Positions 1 through 7,329 of a stretch of DNA of 22,063 nucleotides are shown in pieces. Made by a program: the position numbers and the translations under genes. The stretch lies in the NCBI GenBank assembly GCA_934154515.1, contig CAKPGD010000018.1:1-22063 (forward strand). Direction: 5' to 3'. This DNA comes from an uncultured Clostridia bacterium (GTDB taxonomy: Bacteria; Bacillota; Clostridia; TANB77; CAG-508). The notes beneath the pieces are model-generated. The model was given only the letters and a program-made list of their open reading frames with translations. It was not told the DNA's origin and ran no database searches. Every line of letters begins with the position of its first letter. The stretch's first letter is position 1.

Positions 1-1010
1 GAACTCCAGTCTTCTTTTTCTCCTTTAGCTAATTTGTATAGATAAGATACACCATCAATTGCACCAGTACCTATGCTTCCTACTCCAGTAATTGCCATAA
101 CACCAACATCTATTAATGATTCAGCTAGTTGCTGCACTCCTTTTACTATTCCTATAGTTCCGTTTACTATTGATGTTCCTGTTGTTGTTATATAACTCCA
201 TGGTGGTGTACACATTTTCCCATATGCAAATTCACAAGCATTTGATATTTTAGTTGCTGTAAACTCTATTCCTGTATCAATTTTATCTGATACATAACTT
301 ACAACATTATCTTTTATTTCTCCACCAGTTTCCCATGCCCATGAAATTGCTGTTTCTACTTCTTCTCCTATTTCACTAGCTGTTTGTTTTGCCATATCTA
401 CCGTGTCTGAAACATCTTCTAATAAGTTTAAAGATCTTGTAACAAGACTTTGGCATATGTCTTCCCATGAAAATGAAAAAAGTCCTTGATTTTCATTTTC
501 TATTTCTTCATTTTCTTCTTTTAATTCTTCTAATTTTTCTTTTTCTTTTGCTTTTGCTTCATTTTCTTTTATTCTTTTTTCTAAATATTCTTTCCATTCG
601 TCTGAATTAAGATAATCAATAGTACTTTTAACTTTATCTCTTACATTATCCATAATTTCATCAGGTTTTACACTTGCAATTGTACTACTTACATCTTCTT
701 TTACCTCTTTTACTTTTTTGCCAATGGTTGTTTCAGACATTATACCCATAATATTTCCAATTAATTCTTTATTGTCTTTCTCTACTTTGTCAAAATTATC
801 TATTGTTTCTTCTAGCCATTTTTCTATAATGTTTACTCTATTATCTATTTCTAGTATATTTTGTGGTATTTTTATTAGTTTATCTTTACATGAAAAATCG
901 TTAGGTACACTTATAGAATTGCTTGAATTTTTAGCTGATTCTAAATATTTCCTAGTATTTTTTATTTGTGGCTTAACTTTGTCTTTTAGCTCATCAACAT
1001 CTATAAGCAT
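1..1010 (-). CDS. Partial type VII secretion effector-like protein (N-terminal 336 codons)
   Basis: This gene runs off the left edge, so only the N-terminal part is visible. It starts at ATG 1008-1010 behind GGAGG with five bases of spacing. The first 150 or so residues are charged and predicted helical (start MLIDVDELKDKVKPQIKNTR). A strongly coiled Lys/Glu stretch follows (KENEAKAKEKEKLEELKEEN), then a Gly/Ala-rich amphipathic region (GTSIVNGTIGIVKGVQQLAE and further) ending in GTGAIDGVSYLYKLAKGEKED. A helical N-terminus, a glycine-rich hydrophobic middle and a missing C-terminal domain is the layout of LXG-type and related polymorphic toxins exported by type VII systems. Position supports this: it is the third gene of an operon led by a WXG100-like protein. 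The toxin domain, if any, lies outside the window, so effector function is inferred from layout and context. It could instead be a structural or surface protein. Confidence 0.6.
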   Translation of the reverse strand, partial: MLIDVDELKDKVKPQIKNTRKYLESAKNSSNSISVPNDFSCKDKLIKIPQNILEIDNRVNIIEKWLEETIDNFDKVEKDNKELIGNIMGIMSETTIGKKVKEVKEDVSSTIASVKPDEIMDNVRDKVKSTIDYLNSDEWKEYLEKRIKENEAKAKEKEKLEELKEENEEIENENQGLFSFSWEDICQSLVTRSLNLLEDVSDTVDMAKQTASEIGEEVETAISWAWETGGEIKDNVVSYVSDKIDTGIEFTATKISNACEFAYGKMCTPPWSYITTTGTSIVNGTIGIVKGVQQLAESLIDVGVMAITGVGSIGTGAIDGVSYLYKLAKGEKEDWS

Positions 1011-1058
1011 TTTTTCCTCCTCACATATGGTATTCCTATCATTTTAATTTTATCTGTA

Positions 1059-1502
1059 TTATTTTTTCTTTTTGCTATTAGCTTTTGCTGCACTTGCTGC
1101 ACTTGCTCTTCTAGCTGCTTCTTCTTGTCTTCTTCTATTTTCCTCTTCTATTCTTCTTAATTCTTCTCTTAAATTAGAAATTTCCTTTTGCTTATTACTT
1201 ATACTGTTATTTATAGCTCCTATTTTATTATTAGAAGCTACTAGAATTTCATCTTTTAAAGTTTTTATAAGATTTTCTATATTTGCATGTTCAGTTTCTA
1301 TTTCAGTTGCTTTTTCAGAAGATGTTTTACTTTGATAATATTCACCTAATGTTGTATATGATTTATCTGCATGTTCTTTCGCATTCGTTAATTTTTCAAT
1401 AACTTCATTTATTTTTGCATTCATATTTTGATATTCTACTTTTTTTGATTCTAAACCACGTATTTCACTTTCTAGTCCGCTTATTCTTTCTTGAATTCCC
1501 AC
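1059..1502 (-). CDS. Small coiled-coil protein of the type VII operon (YwqH/DUF5082-like)
   Basis: The product is 147 aa if it starts at GTG 1500-1502, preceded by AGAGGAG with eight bases of spacing. A longer reading from TTG 1559 adds 19 residues but has no ribosome binding site, so I reject it. The protein is almost wholly helical. It opens with a heptad-like stretch (IQERISGLESEIRGLESKKV), has a middle YYQSKTSS turn, a second coil (KQKEISNLREELRRIEEENR), and a very basic Ala/Lys tail ending AKANSKKKK. Size, coil pattern and position between a WXG protein and an effector-like gene resemble Bacillus YwqH (DUF5082) and other small partners of LXG toxins, which bind the helical N-terminus of the effector for export. 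Family assignment is from general resemblance, so it is tentative; being coding and co-transcribed is well supported. Confidence 0.65.
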   Translation of the reverse strand: MGIQERISGLESEIRGLESKKVEYQNMNAKINEVIEKLTNAKEHADKSYTTLGEYYQSKTSSEKATEIETEHANIENLIKTLKDEILVASNNKIGAINNSISNKQKEISNLREELRRIEEENRRRQEEAARRASAASAAKANSKKKK

Positions 1503-1579
1503 TTTAATATCTCCTCTTTGTAAATACTTTCCTTGATAACTGTTTTTTCCAGTTACCAAAGAAAATACTTATATATATT

Positions 1580-2194
1580 TTATTGAACAGTATTTGCACT
1601 TTCTGTAGATTGTATATCTGCTAAAGTTTGATTCATAAGATTTGTAAATTGAGAATCAATATTTTCAAATGCTGTTACTATATCTGCTTTTAATTTTTTA
1701 AATTTAGCAGAGAATGCTTCTGCTGCTTCACTTTGCCATTGAATTCTTCCATATGCAGATTCAATATTATTCATTTTATCTTTTGATTTTTTAAAGTTAT
1801 TTGATACATTTGTTTTTACAGATTCAACTTCTCCTGTTACAAATTTCATTCCAACATCATTTGATATTGCTAAATCAATAATTTTATTTGGTGCTGTTTT
1901 TGCTGCACTTGTTACATTTGAACCTTGATCTGCTTGTGAATAATTATTTGCAATAGTTTCTAATGTAAATGGTATTTCTCCTACAACTAATTCTAATAAT
2001 TCATTAATTTCTGGAATTATTTTATTAAATTCTTTAACTAATTCATTATATCTTTTTCCATACCAACAATTGTGCATATTTGCAATACTTTGGTATGCTG
2101 TAGTAAGTTCACTATTAAGTTCTTGTCCTAAAGTTCTCATTTGTTGAGCTTGAGCTGGTATAGCTGCATAATCAACATTAGATATGTTAGCCAT
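1580..2194 (-). CDS. Tandem WXG100-like (ESAT-6-like) protein, 204 aa
   Basis: WXG100 proteins are about 100-aa helical hairpins with a Trp-X-Gly turn and are exported by type VII (ESX/Yuk) systems. This protein is twice that length and has two such turns. The first half has WYG at residues 44-46 (CWYGKRYNELVKEF). The second half has W153-Q-S155 followed by EAAEAF, matching the WxGxxAxxF pattern with Ser in place of Gly. Each turn lies between long predicted helices, and a linker rich in Ser, Asn and Thr lies near residues 85-105. The start ATG is fixed by a near-perfect AGGAGGTGA site. It is the first gene of the operon, 77 bases ahead of the coiled-coil gene. It probably forms an internal pseudo-dimer and acts as a secreted partner or chaperone of the downstream effector. 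No type VII ATPase is in the window. Confidence 0.72.
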   Translation of the reverse strand: MANISNVDYAAIPAQAQQMRTLGQELNSELTTAYQSIANMHNCWYGKRYNELVKEFNKIIPEINELLELVVGEIPFTLETIANNYSQADQGSNVTSAAKTAPNKIIDLAISNDVGMKFVTGEVESVKTNVSNNFKKSKDKMNNIESAYGRIQWQSEAAEAFSAKFKKLKADIVTAFENIDSQFTNLMNQTLADIQSTESANTVQ

Positions 2195-2244
2195 AATTTC
2201 ACCTCCTATTAAAGATATTAAGTTTTTTGCATTAACTTAATTTT

Positions 2245-2272
2245 ATAGTATTATATTTTTTTGCCTTGTCAA
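2245..2272 (-). promoter_or_regulatory. Promoter of the type VII substrate operon
   Basis: On the minus strand TTGACA (2267-2272) and TACTAT (2245-2250) are separated by 16 bases and lie about 50 bases upstream of the WXG100-like gene start. The -35 box is perfect; the -10 box matches four of six. Confidence 0.5.
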
Positions 2273-2390
2273 TTACTTTTGATCAAAGTTATAGAAATGT
2301 AAAATTTCTGTAATATTTGATTTTTCTTGTTTTCCTGTTTTTTATTTTTCTTAATATACATAATATTGTGCTAATTTTACATAAATTTTA

Positions 2391-2424
2391 TAAAAAAGAG
2401 GTTATATTTTTTTCTATAACCTCT
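2391..2424 (-). terminator. Rho-independent terminator after the vanW-like gene
   Basis: A 10-bp perfect stem, AGAGGTTATA (2397-2406) with TATAACCTCT (2415-2424) and an 8-base loop, is followed on the minus strand by a run of six T. It lies 24 bases beyond the stop of the VanW gene. Confidence 0.85.
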
Positions 2425-2447
2425 CCTTTATTATTTATATTTATTTT

Positions 2448-4109
2448 TTAATCATTATTTTCAACAGAAGGAATTGTAAAACCTTCTGTTTCTCCATTAT
2501 TATTTGTTTCCGTAGTATCTCCCGCATTTACTTGTGTTGTTTTAACCTTTTTTGTTCCTCTTCTTATAATTCTTTCTAAACTACTATATGTATCTGTAGA
2601 TATAAGTTCTTTTGAAACAACTGCACCATTTAGTTTTAGTATTTTATAAGTTTCACTTTTTACTGCCTCTGAGCCATATTGTTTTATTACTTCTGTTCCT
2701 TCTTCTAATGCATTGTCGTTAATATAATTAATTTTTTGTTCTGTTGTTTCTAATATATTTGTTTTTAATTCTACTTCATATTCTGTTTCTTCTTTTATTC
2801 CATAAATTGAAACTTTTACTATTCCATTTTTTACATTACTTACTACTTTTATTGGATACTTTCTTGTATTTTTAAAGCAAAAATCTATTGTTCCCCAAGA
2901 TACCGTAGCATCTCTTCCTTCTGGTACATATGATGTTAGAAATCTATGATTACTTCTACTTGTTACCTCTAGGTTTGCATATAGTACGGTGTTATATAAT
3001 GTTGAAGATAGTTGGCAAATTCCTCCACCTATTCCTTGTACTACTTTTCCTCCTGAATATATTGCTGCCTCTTTATATCCTTTTGCTATTGTTCTTTCGC
3101 CTACAATTTTGTTATAAGAAAAAATCTCTCCTGGTAATACTATTGTTCCATCAATTTTATTTGAAGCTAATGTTAAATTATTGCTTCTATTTGGGTTTGT
3201 TACATCATATCTTGTTGTATATTCTGCTAGTTTATCTGGAAATACTTCCATATTTGCTAATGTTTTTTCTGGTATTGTTATTCTTAGTGGAATTATATAT
3301 TCTTCCATATCTCCACTTAATATTTCTTTTGCTTCTTCCATGCTTATTGCAAAGTCTACTCCGTTTACTCCCGCAAATATTGTTTTTGGATTCTCTGTTA
3401 CATATGCATCTTGTGGTTCTTTATAAATTTCTTCATGAATTTTTTCTATATCTATATCTTCTATTCCTACATTTTCTACTGGTATTGTTATATCTTTATT
3501 TTCTTTTCTTACAGTTTCTTTTATTTTTTCTTTTAGTTCATCTTTTTTAGCTATTACTCCTTCTTTTCCTTTTAAAATTATTAATTTTTCATCTTCTATG
3601 TAATAACTATTTTCTACAACTGCACCTGGCAATTTATTACTTATTTCTTTTACTTTTCTATCTATTTTTTCTTCATTATATGTTATATCTATGTTTATAT
3701 TTTTTCTAAATAACATTGTAAAAAGAATGTTGTAATTATCTTTTAGAATATTTCCACTTCTTCCTACTTTCATTGCCTCTTCTACTTTTTTATCTATATT
3801 ATTTTCTGCTTCAAATTCATTAATATTTACCATTTCTTCTAAGTCTTCATAATATAAATTTATATTTTTTTTTGCTGTTTCTTTATACCAATTAGTTACT
3901 TTTTCTTTTGCTTCATTTTGAGTAAGATTTGATACGTCTATTCCTTCTATTTTTATTCCCGGAACTATTTTTCCAGTATTTGAATTTATTATTGAAAATA
4001 TTACGGAAAATACTAATAAAGATATTATTGCAATCACAGCTGAACTACTAATTGCTATTACTTTCTTGTTTAAATTTAGTGTTTTTCTCTTGTTTCTCCT
4101 ATTTCTCAT
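2448..4109 (-). CDS. VanW-family protein with peptidoglycan-binding repeats and a G5 domain
   Basis: This 553-aa envelope protein has a basic N-terminus and one membrane anchor at about residues 16-43. Extracellular repeats at about 50-280 resemble the YoaR/PG_binding_4 type. A VanW domain covers about 299-430, with the typical GTIVLPGEIFSYN, GGGICQLSSTLYN and SNHRF...RDATV segments. A G5-like domain at about 445-520 precedes a Thr/Asn-rich polar tail. VanW proteins are found beside vancomycin-resistance genes and widely in Clostridia; their biochemical role is not settled, though the PG-binding and G5 parts point to cell-wall attachment. The ATG has an AAGGAAGGAAT ribosome binding site. The gene is transcribed alone, between its own promoter and terminator. 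Nothing suggests an antibiotic-resistance cluster here, so general wall maintenance or sporulation-related use is more likely than resistance. Confidence 0.9.
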   Translation of the reverse strand: MRNRRNKRKTLNLNKKVIAISSSAVIAIISLLVFSVIFSIINSNTGKIVPGIKIEGIDVSNLTQNEAKEKVTNWYKETAKKNINLYYEDLEEMVNINEFEAENNIDKKVEEAMKVGRSGNILKDNYNILFTMLFRKNINIDITYNEEKIDRKVKEISNKLPGAVVENSYYIEDEKLIILKGKEGVIAKKDELKEKIKETVRKENKDITIPVENVGIEDIDIEKIHEEIYKEPQDAYVTENPKTIFAGVNGVDFAISMEEAKEILSGDMEEYIIPLRITIPEKTLANMEVFPDKLAEYTTRYDVTNPNRSNNLTLASNKIDGTIVLPGEIFSYNKIVGERTIAKGYKEAAIYSGGKVVQGIGGGICQLSSTLYNTVLYANLEVTSRSNHRFLTSYVPEGRDATVSWGTIDFCFKNTRKYPIKVVSNVKNGIVKVSIYGIKEETEYEVELKTNILETTEQKINYINDNALEEGTEVIKQYGSEAVKSETYKILKLNGAVVSKELISTDTYSSLERIIRRGTKKVKTTQVNAGDTTETNNNGETEGFTIPSVENND

Positions 4110-4160
4110 TTTTATTCCTTCCTTAAGATTTTTAATTATCTTAATTTTATAGTCATATTA

Positions 4161-4189
4161 ATATTAACATATAGAATTTTTTTTTACAA
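4161..4189 (-). promoter_or_regulatory. Candidate promoter of the vanW-like gene
   Basis: TTGTAA (4184-4189) and TAATAT (4161-4166) on the minus strand are separated by 17 bases, about 50 bases upstream of the start. The surrounding sequence is so AT-rich that other -10 boxes are possible. Confidence 0.4.
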
Positions 4190-4233
4190 TATTACTTTTT
4201 TACAAAATTATTTTTTAATTATTAGTTTACTTA

Positions 4234-4262
4234 TAGACAAATTTTATTTTTTTTTGTATAAT
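4234..4262 (+). promoter_or_regulatory. Promoter of the XRE/S24 regulator gene
   Basis: TAGACA (4234-4239), 17 bases, then a perfect TATAAT (4257-4262), 32 bases before the ATG. The same TAGACA/17 layout recurs at 7392-7420 in front of the T4SS genes. Confidence 0.7.
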
Positions 4263-4294
4263 TTTTAAAGATTATGTAGAAAGAGGTAGATTTT

Positions 4295-4870
4295 ATGTTA
4301 GGAAATATGATTTCTAAAATACGTAAAGATAAAAATATTACAAAAGTAGAACTTGCAAAAAAAACTAAAATTAATATTGGACATCTAACTCATATAGAAA
4401 AAGAAGAGAGAAATCCTAGTCACAAAGCTCTTAGAAATATTTGTAAGGCATTAAAAGTTCCCTATCAACCTTTAATGTATATGTATGATAAGGAAATTGA
4501 TGAAGATGGTCCTCGTTGTAAAATTTTTGATCATATTTCTTATAATACAATACCTGCCGTAGAAAATATTAATGAACTTATTGAATGTCCTTATGATATT
4601 CCTAACGCTTCAATGGCTTTTAAGATATTAGATGATTCTATGGCTCCAAAATTTCAAAAAGGCGATTATGCATTTTTAGAAATGAATTCACCTCTTGGAA
4701 ATAGAGATATTGGACTTTTTAATTATAATGGCGAAATGTTAGTCAGAAGATTTATTATTAGAAAAGATAGATTAGTTTTAAGGGCTGAAAATAAGGATTA
4801 TCCAGAAATAGACCTTTCTGAAGATGATAATTTTACAATTGTAGGTGTGGTAATACCTCAGAATAAGTAA
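4295..4870 (+). CDS. XRE-family regulator with S24/LexA-like C-terminal domain
   Basis: This 191-aa protein joins an N-terminal helix-turn-helix of the Cro/CI type (about residues 3-58, with LAKKTKINIGHLTHIEKEER) to a C-terminal S24 peptidase-like domain (about 110-188). The latter holds the SM pair of the catalytic serine (DDSMAPKFQKGD, Ser115). In LexA/CI-type self-cleaving repressors the partner is a Lys in a V-K-[RK] context. Here the matching stretch reads EMLVRRF, with Arg151 where the general base Lys is expected. So self-cleavage may be lost or altered, and the protein may act as a ligand- or partner-responsive repressor rather than an SOS-type one. It has its own strong promoter and an AGAAAGAGG site before the ATG, and autoregulation is plausible. 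It resembles prophage or ICE repressors, but no phage genes are seen nearby. Confidence 0.85.
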   Translation: MLGNMISKIRKDKNITKVELAKKTKINIGHLTHIEKEERNPSHKALRNICKALKVPYQPLMYMYDKEIDEDGPRCKIFDHISYNTIPAVENINELIECPYDIPNASMAFKILDDSMAPKFQKGDYAFLEMNSPLGNRDIGLFNYNGEMLVRRFIIRKDRLVLRAENKDYPEIDLSEDDNFTIVGVVIPQNK

Positions 4871-4920
4871 CAAATTTTTATATTTTTTTATATTTTTTTA
4901 CTTTTTTTGATAAAAAGTAC

Positions 4921-4949
4921 TTGAATATTATTTTCTTTAATAATATAAT
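4921..4949 (+). promoter_or_regulatory. Promoter of the CBM25-like gene
   Basis: TTGAAT (4921-4926), 17 bases, perfect TATAAT (4944-4949), 52 bases before the ATG. An AT-rich inverted repeat (GAATATTAT 4923-4931 with ATAATATTC 4945-4953) spans the promoter and could be an operator, though this is weak in such AT-rich DNA. Confidence 0.65.
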
Positions 4950-5001
4950 ATTCTTGCAAATAATAAAATTCAAAAGATAAATTTAAGGAGAGATTGCAGA
5001 A

Positions 5002-5478
5002 ATGGAATTAGTTAAAAATATATTTTTTAATACAGATAAAATTGTTGAAAACTCAAAAGTGAAAATTTCTTATGTAGGAACATTGTATCAAGCTGGTTCT
5101 GAAGAACTATATGTTCATTATGGATTTGGCATAAATTGGGAAAATGTTTCAGATATTAAAATGGAAAAAACTGAACTTGGTTTTCAATGTGAAATAGAAA
5201 TTGGTGAAAGTAATTGCTTAAATCTTTGCTTTAGAAATGGTAATGGAGAATGGGATAATAATAATGGTATGAATTATTCTTTTCCTATTGAAAAAGTAGA
5301 ACCTGAAGATATTGAATTATCTTTAGTTGTTGCTGAAGATTCTGGTATGCAAGTACATAAAGGTTTAAGAAAGTCTTATATTTGGAGTAAAAAAGTAAAA
5401 CTTGCTGTATATAAAATTATAAAATTTTTTCCAAAGATAATATCAGGAAATTATAAAAGAAAAATTACAGAAGAATAA
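5002..5478 (+). CDS. Stand-alone CBM25/CBM53-type carbohydrate-binding protein
   Basis: Residues 12-97 of this 158-aa protein match the family 25/53 starch-binding module. The pattern is V-K-I-S-Y-V-G-T-L, then YVHYGFGINWENV, and the hallmark end FRNGNGEWDNNNGMNYSF (WDNNNG at 84-89). In this family the aromatic residues contact alpha-glucan. There is no signal peptide and no catalytic domain. The tail is basic with a short hydrophobic stretch (about 128-150, KKVKLAVYKIIKFFPKIIS), possibly amphipathic. The protein is therefore probably cytoplasmic and may bind glycogen or a similar storage polymer, or target a partner to it. The ATG sits behind AAGGAGAG. The gene is alone between its promoter and a terminator. 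Domain assignment is firm; the role is inferred. Confidence 0.82.
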   Translation: MELVKNIFFNTDKIVENSKVKISYVGTLYQAGSEELYVHYGFGINWENVSDIKMEKTELGFQCEIEIGESNCLNLCFRNGNGEWDNNNGMNYSFPIEKVEPEDIELSLVVAEDSGMQVHKGLRKSYIWSKKVKLAVYKIIKFFPKIISGNYKRKITEE

Positions 5479-5612
5479 AAAGTAGAAAAAAGTACTATAA
5501 ATAATACTATAAGTTTAAATAAGAAGACAGGATAAAATGCGATACGATAAAATAAAATAAGACAACATACATAAATAATAAAAATATAATTCTAAATATA
5601 TATTTAAATAAA

Positions 5613-5661
5613 AAGATGAATTATGAACTAAACTTTTAAGTTTGAATCATGAATTCATCTT
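5613..5661. terminator. Bidirectional terminator between the CBM gene and the reductase gene
   Basis: AAGATGAATT/ATGA pairs with TCATGAATTCATCTT across one bulged base, and an inner AAACTTTTAAGTTT continues the stem. A-rich sequence on the left and T-rich sequence on the right allow use in both directions by the two convergent genes. Confidence 0.8.
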
Positions 5662-5681
5662 TTATTATTTATTTAAATTGA

Positions 5682-6410
5682 TTAAATAAACCATCCCCCA
5701 TTTATTGAAATAACTTGCCCTGTTGTATATTCATCTTCTACAAGCCATTTTACACATTTTGCTATATCTTGTACTTTTCCAATTTTTCCAAGAGGAATTT
5801 CTTCTTCTATTTCCACTATTTCTTTGTCTGTTAAATATTTATTCATATCTGTATCTATAATTCCTGGTGCTATACTGTTCACTCTAATATTAGATGGTCC
5901 AAGTTCTTTTGCTAAAGCCTTTGTCATTGCATCTACTCCTGCTTTTGCAACACTGTAATGTACTTCACATGAGCTTCCCACTATTCCCCATATAGAAGAT
6001 ATATTTATTATACATCCTCTTTTATTATGTATCATATTTTTTAAAACTTCTTGGCTCATATAGAATACTGAATTTAGATTAGTATTTATCATATTATTCC
6101 AGTCTTCATCTGTTATATCTGTAAATAATTTTGTTTGAGATATTCCAGCATTATTTACTAATATATCTATATTTTGAAATTTATTTAATGTAAATTCAAC
6201 TAATTTTTTTGCTTCTTCTCTTTTTGAAACATCTGCCTTAAATATTTCCACAGAATATCCACTATTTGTTAATTCTTCTTTCATTTTTTTAGCGATTTCT
6301 TCGGATTTATTATAATTTAATACTACGTTATATCCTTCTCTTGCTAAAAGCGTTACTATACTTGCTCCTATTCCTCTAGAGCCTCCTGTTACTATTACTG
6401 TTTTATTCAT
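5682..6410 (-). CDS. ymfI: YmfI-like short-chain reductase (EF-P 5-aminopentanone reductase candidate)
   Basis: This is a 242-aa SDR with all classical motifs: NAD(P)-binding TGGSRGIG at 8-15, NNAG at 86-89, Ser138/Ser139 in NISSIWG, the catalytic Tyr152-x3-Lys156 (HYSVAK), and IAPGIIDTDM. It would be called FabG on domain alone. However, the stretch SSIWGxxGxSCEVxYS, the segment EIEEEIPLGK and the ending NGGW are as I recall them in Bacillus subtilis YmfI, also 242 aa, which reduces the 5-aminopentanone group on elongation factor P. I therefore prefer that role, with fatty-acid or polyketide ketoreductase as the alternative. It is not beside fab genes. The ATG follows GAAGGGAAG. A candidate promoter lies at 6442-6470, and it ends in the shared terminator at 5613-5661. 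Confidence 0.8.
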   Translation of the reverse strand: MNKTVIVTGGSRGIGASIVTLLAREGYNVVLNYNKSEEIAKKMKEELTNSGYSVEIFKADVSKREEAKKLVEFTLNKFQNIDILVNNAGISQTKLFTDITDEDWNNMINTNLNSVFYMSQEVLKNMIHNKRGCIINISSIWGIVGSSCEVHYSVAKAGVDAMTKALAKELGPSNIRVNSIAPGIIDTDMNKYLTDKEIVEIEEEIPLGKIGKVQDIAKCVKWLVEDEYTTGQVISINGGWFI

Positions 6411-6441
6411 TTTCTTCCCTTCTTTCTTTGCTATATTTTTT

Positions 6442-6470
6442 TATTTATTATTTTGTTGCAATTTATACAA
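6442..6470 (-). promoter_or_regulatory. Candidate promoter of the ymfI-like gene
   Basis: TTGTAT (6465-6470), 17 bases, TAAATA (6442-6447) on the minus strand, between the tRNA operon terminator and the gene. The -10 box is imperfect. Confidence 0.35.
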
Positions 6471-6512
6471 TTCATAAATTCTTCTTTTTGATAAAACTTC
6501 TCGATAAAAAGC

Positions 6513-6545
6513 AAAAAATCAAGCAAGTTTGAAACAAGCCTGATT
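6513..6545 (-). terminator. Terminator of the tRNA operon
   Basis: On the minus strand AATCAGGC..GTTT pairs with AAAC..GCTTGATT, with a small TT/TT internal loop and one G-U pair. A run of six T and a further T-rich stretch follow. It begins nine bases after the CCA end of tRNA-Thr. Confidence 0.8.
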
Positions 6546-6553
6546 TTAAGTAT

Positions 6554-6629
<76 letters not shown>

Positions 6630-6640
6630 ATATAAGGTTT

Positions 6641-6715
6641 TGGTGACCCCTACGGGAATCGAACCCATGTCTCCGCCGTGAAAGGGCGATGTCTTAACCG
6701 CTTGACCAAGGGGCC
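6641..6715 (-). tRNA. tRNA-Glu (anticodon TTC)
   Basis: The gene is 75 nt including CCA. The acceptor GGCCCCT pairs with AGGGGTC with one G-U. The anticodon loop CTTTCAC gives TTC. The T arm has GGTTCGATTCCC. It is the middle gene, 11 bases ahead of tRNA-Thr. Confidence 0.97.
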
Positions 6716-6724
6716 TTATATGTT

Positions 6725-6750
6725 TAGGATTTAGCTTTCGCTAAATCCTA
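6725..6750 (-). other. Perfect hairpin with GAAA tetraloop in the tRNA spacer
   Basis: An 11-bp perfect stem (6725-6735 with 6740-6750) separates tRNA-Lys from tRNA-Glu. Read in the direction of transcription, the loop is C-GAAA-G, a GNRA tetraloop. No T-run follows, so it is not a terminator; it may guide processing of the precursor. Confidence 0.7.
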
Positions 6751-6751
6751 T

Positions 6752-6827
6752 TGGTGAGCCATCGCGGATTCGAACCGCGGACAACTTGATTAAAAGTCAA
6801 GTGCTCTACCACCTGAGCTAATGACCC
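6752..6827 (-). tRNA. tRNA-Lys (anticodon TTT)
   Basis: The gene is 76 nt including CCA. The acceptor GGGTCAT pairs with ATGGCTC with one G-U. The anticodon loop CTTTTAA between CTTGA and TCAAG gives TTT. The T arm has GGTTCGAATCC. It is the first gene of the operon. Confidence 0.97.
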
Positions 6828-6861
6828 AAGTATAGTCGCCTTTATGTGCGACTGCTTATAT

Positions 6862-6890
6862 ATATTACTATACTTTTTTTAATTTGTCAA
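6862..6890 (-). promoter_or_regulatory. Promoter of the tRNA operon
   Basis: TTGACA (6885-6890), 17 bases, TAATAT (6862-6867) on the minus strand. The expected leader would contain a 6-bp hairpin, AGTCGC/GCGACT (6834-6853), just before tRNA-Lys. Confidence 0.8.
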
Positions 6891-7025
6891 CGACTTTTTA
6901 AAAATTTTATGAATTTTTTGTAAATTTTTCTTTTTTATGCATTATTTTTGTCTTTTTCGTTGCTATTTAATTATTTTTTTCAATATTTATTTGCTTATTT
7001 TTACTTGTTTATTATTGCATTATAA

Positions 7026-7211
7026 TTATTTGTTTAGTTTTTCTAATAATTCTTCAACATCTATTCCATGTACATCACATGCTTCTTCTATTGTTTCTGC
7101 TTGTGAAGCTGGACATCCTAAGCAATGCATTCCTATTTCTAATAGTATATCTGCTTTTTCTGGTGCAACTTCTAATATTTCACCGATTGTAGTTGTTTTT
7201 TCAAATTTCAT
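7026..7211 (-). CDS. DUF1858 (hybrid-cluster-protein-associated) small redox protein
   Basis: The 61-aa product matches DUF1858, also described as a hybrid-cluster-protein-associated disulfide redox domain. It has the typical start FEKTTTIGEILEVAPEKADIL, the motif GMHCLGCPASQAETIEEAC (Cys30, Cys33, Cys45), and the ending HGIDVEELLEKLNK. The CxxC pair suggests a thiol redox or metal-binding role, often in anaerobes, as a free domain or fused to larger enzymes. The length is normal for a free-standing copy. The ATG is preceded by AAAGGAG. No hybrid cluster protein gene is in the window. It reads away from the T4SS operon that starts on the other strand at 7.4 kb. Confidence 0.88.
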   Translation of the reverse strand: MKFEKTTTIGEILEVAPEKADILLEIGMHCLGCPASQAETIEEACDVHGIDVEELLEKLNK

Positions 7212-7329
7212 TTTTATATTCTCCTTTCTCTATATTTTTATCAAAATAATTATATATATTCTTACTTTGAATATTTTTCTAAAAATTGCTTGATTATTTT
7301 GTTTCTATTCTATTTTCTTTACCTATATA

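Noticed and set aside
1503..1559. Start of the coiled-coil protein at TTG 1559
   Set aside because: There is no Shine-Dalgarno there, while AGAGGAG is well placed before GTG 1502.
2930..3550. 206-codon plus-strand open frame
   Set aside because: It is a shadow of the VanW gene: Leu/Tyr-rich, no domain, and antisense to clear coding sequence.
4295..4870. Prophage
   Set aside because: A CI-like regulator alone is not enough; no integrase, terminase or structural genes are near.
5682..6410. FabG (3-oxoacyl-ACP reductase)
   Set aside because: It is possible by domain, but the SSIWG...SCEV and NGGW features fit YmfI better and no fab genes are near.
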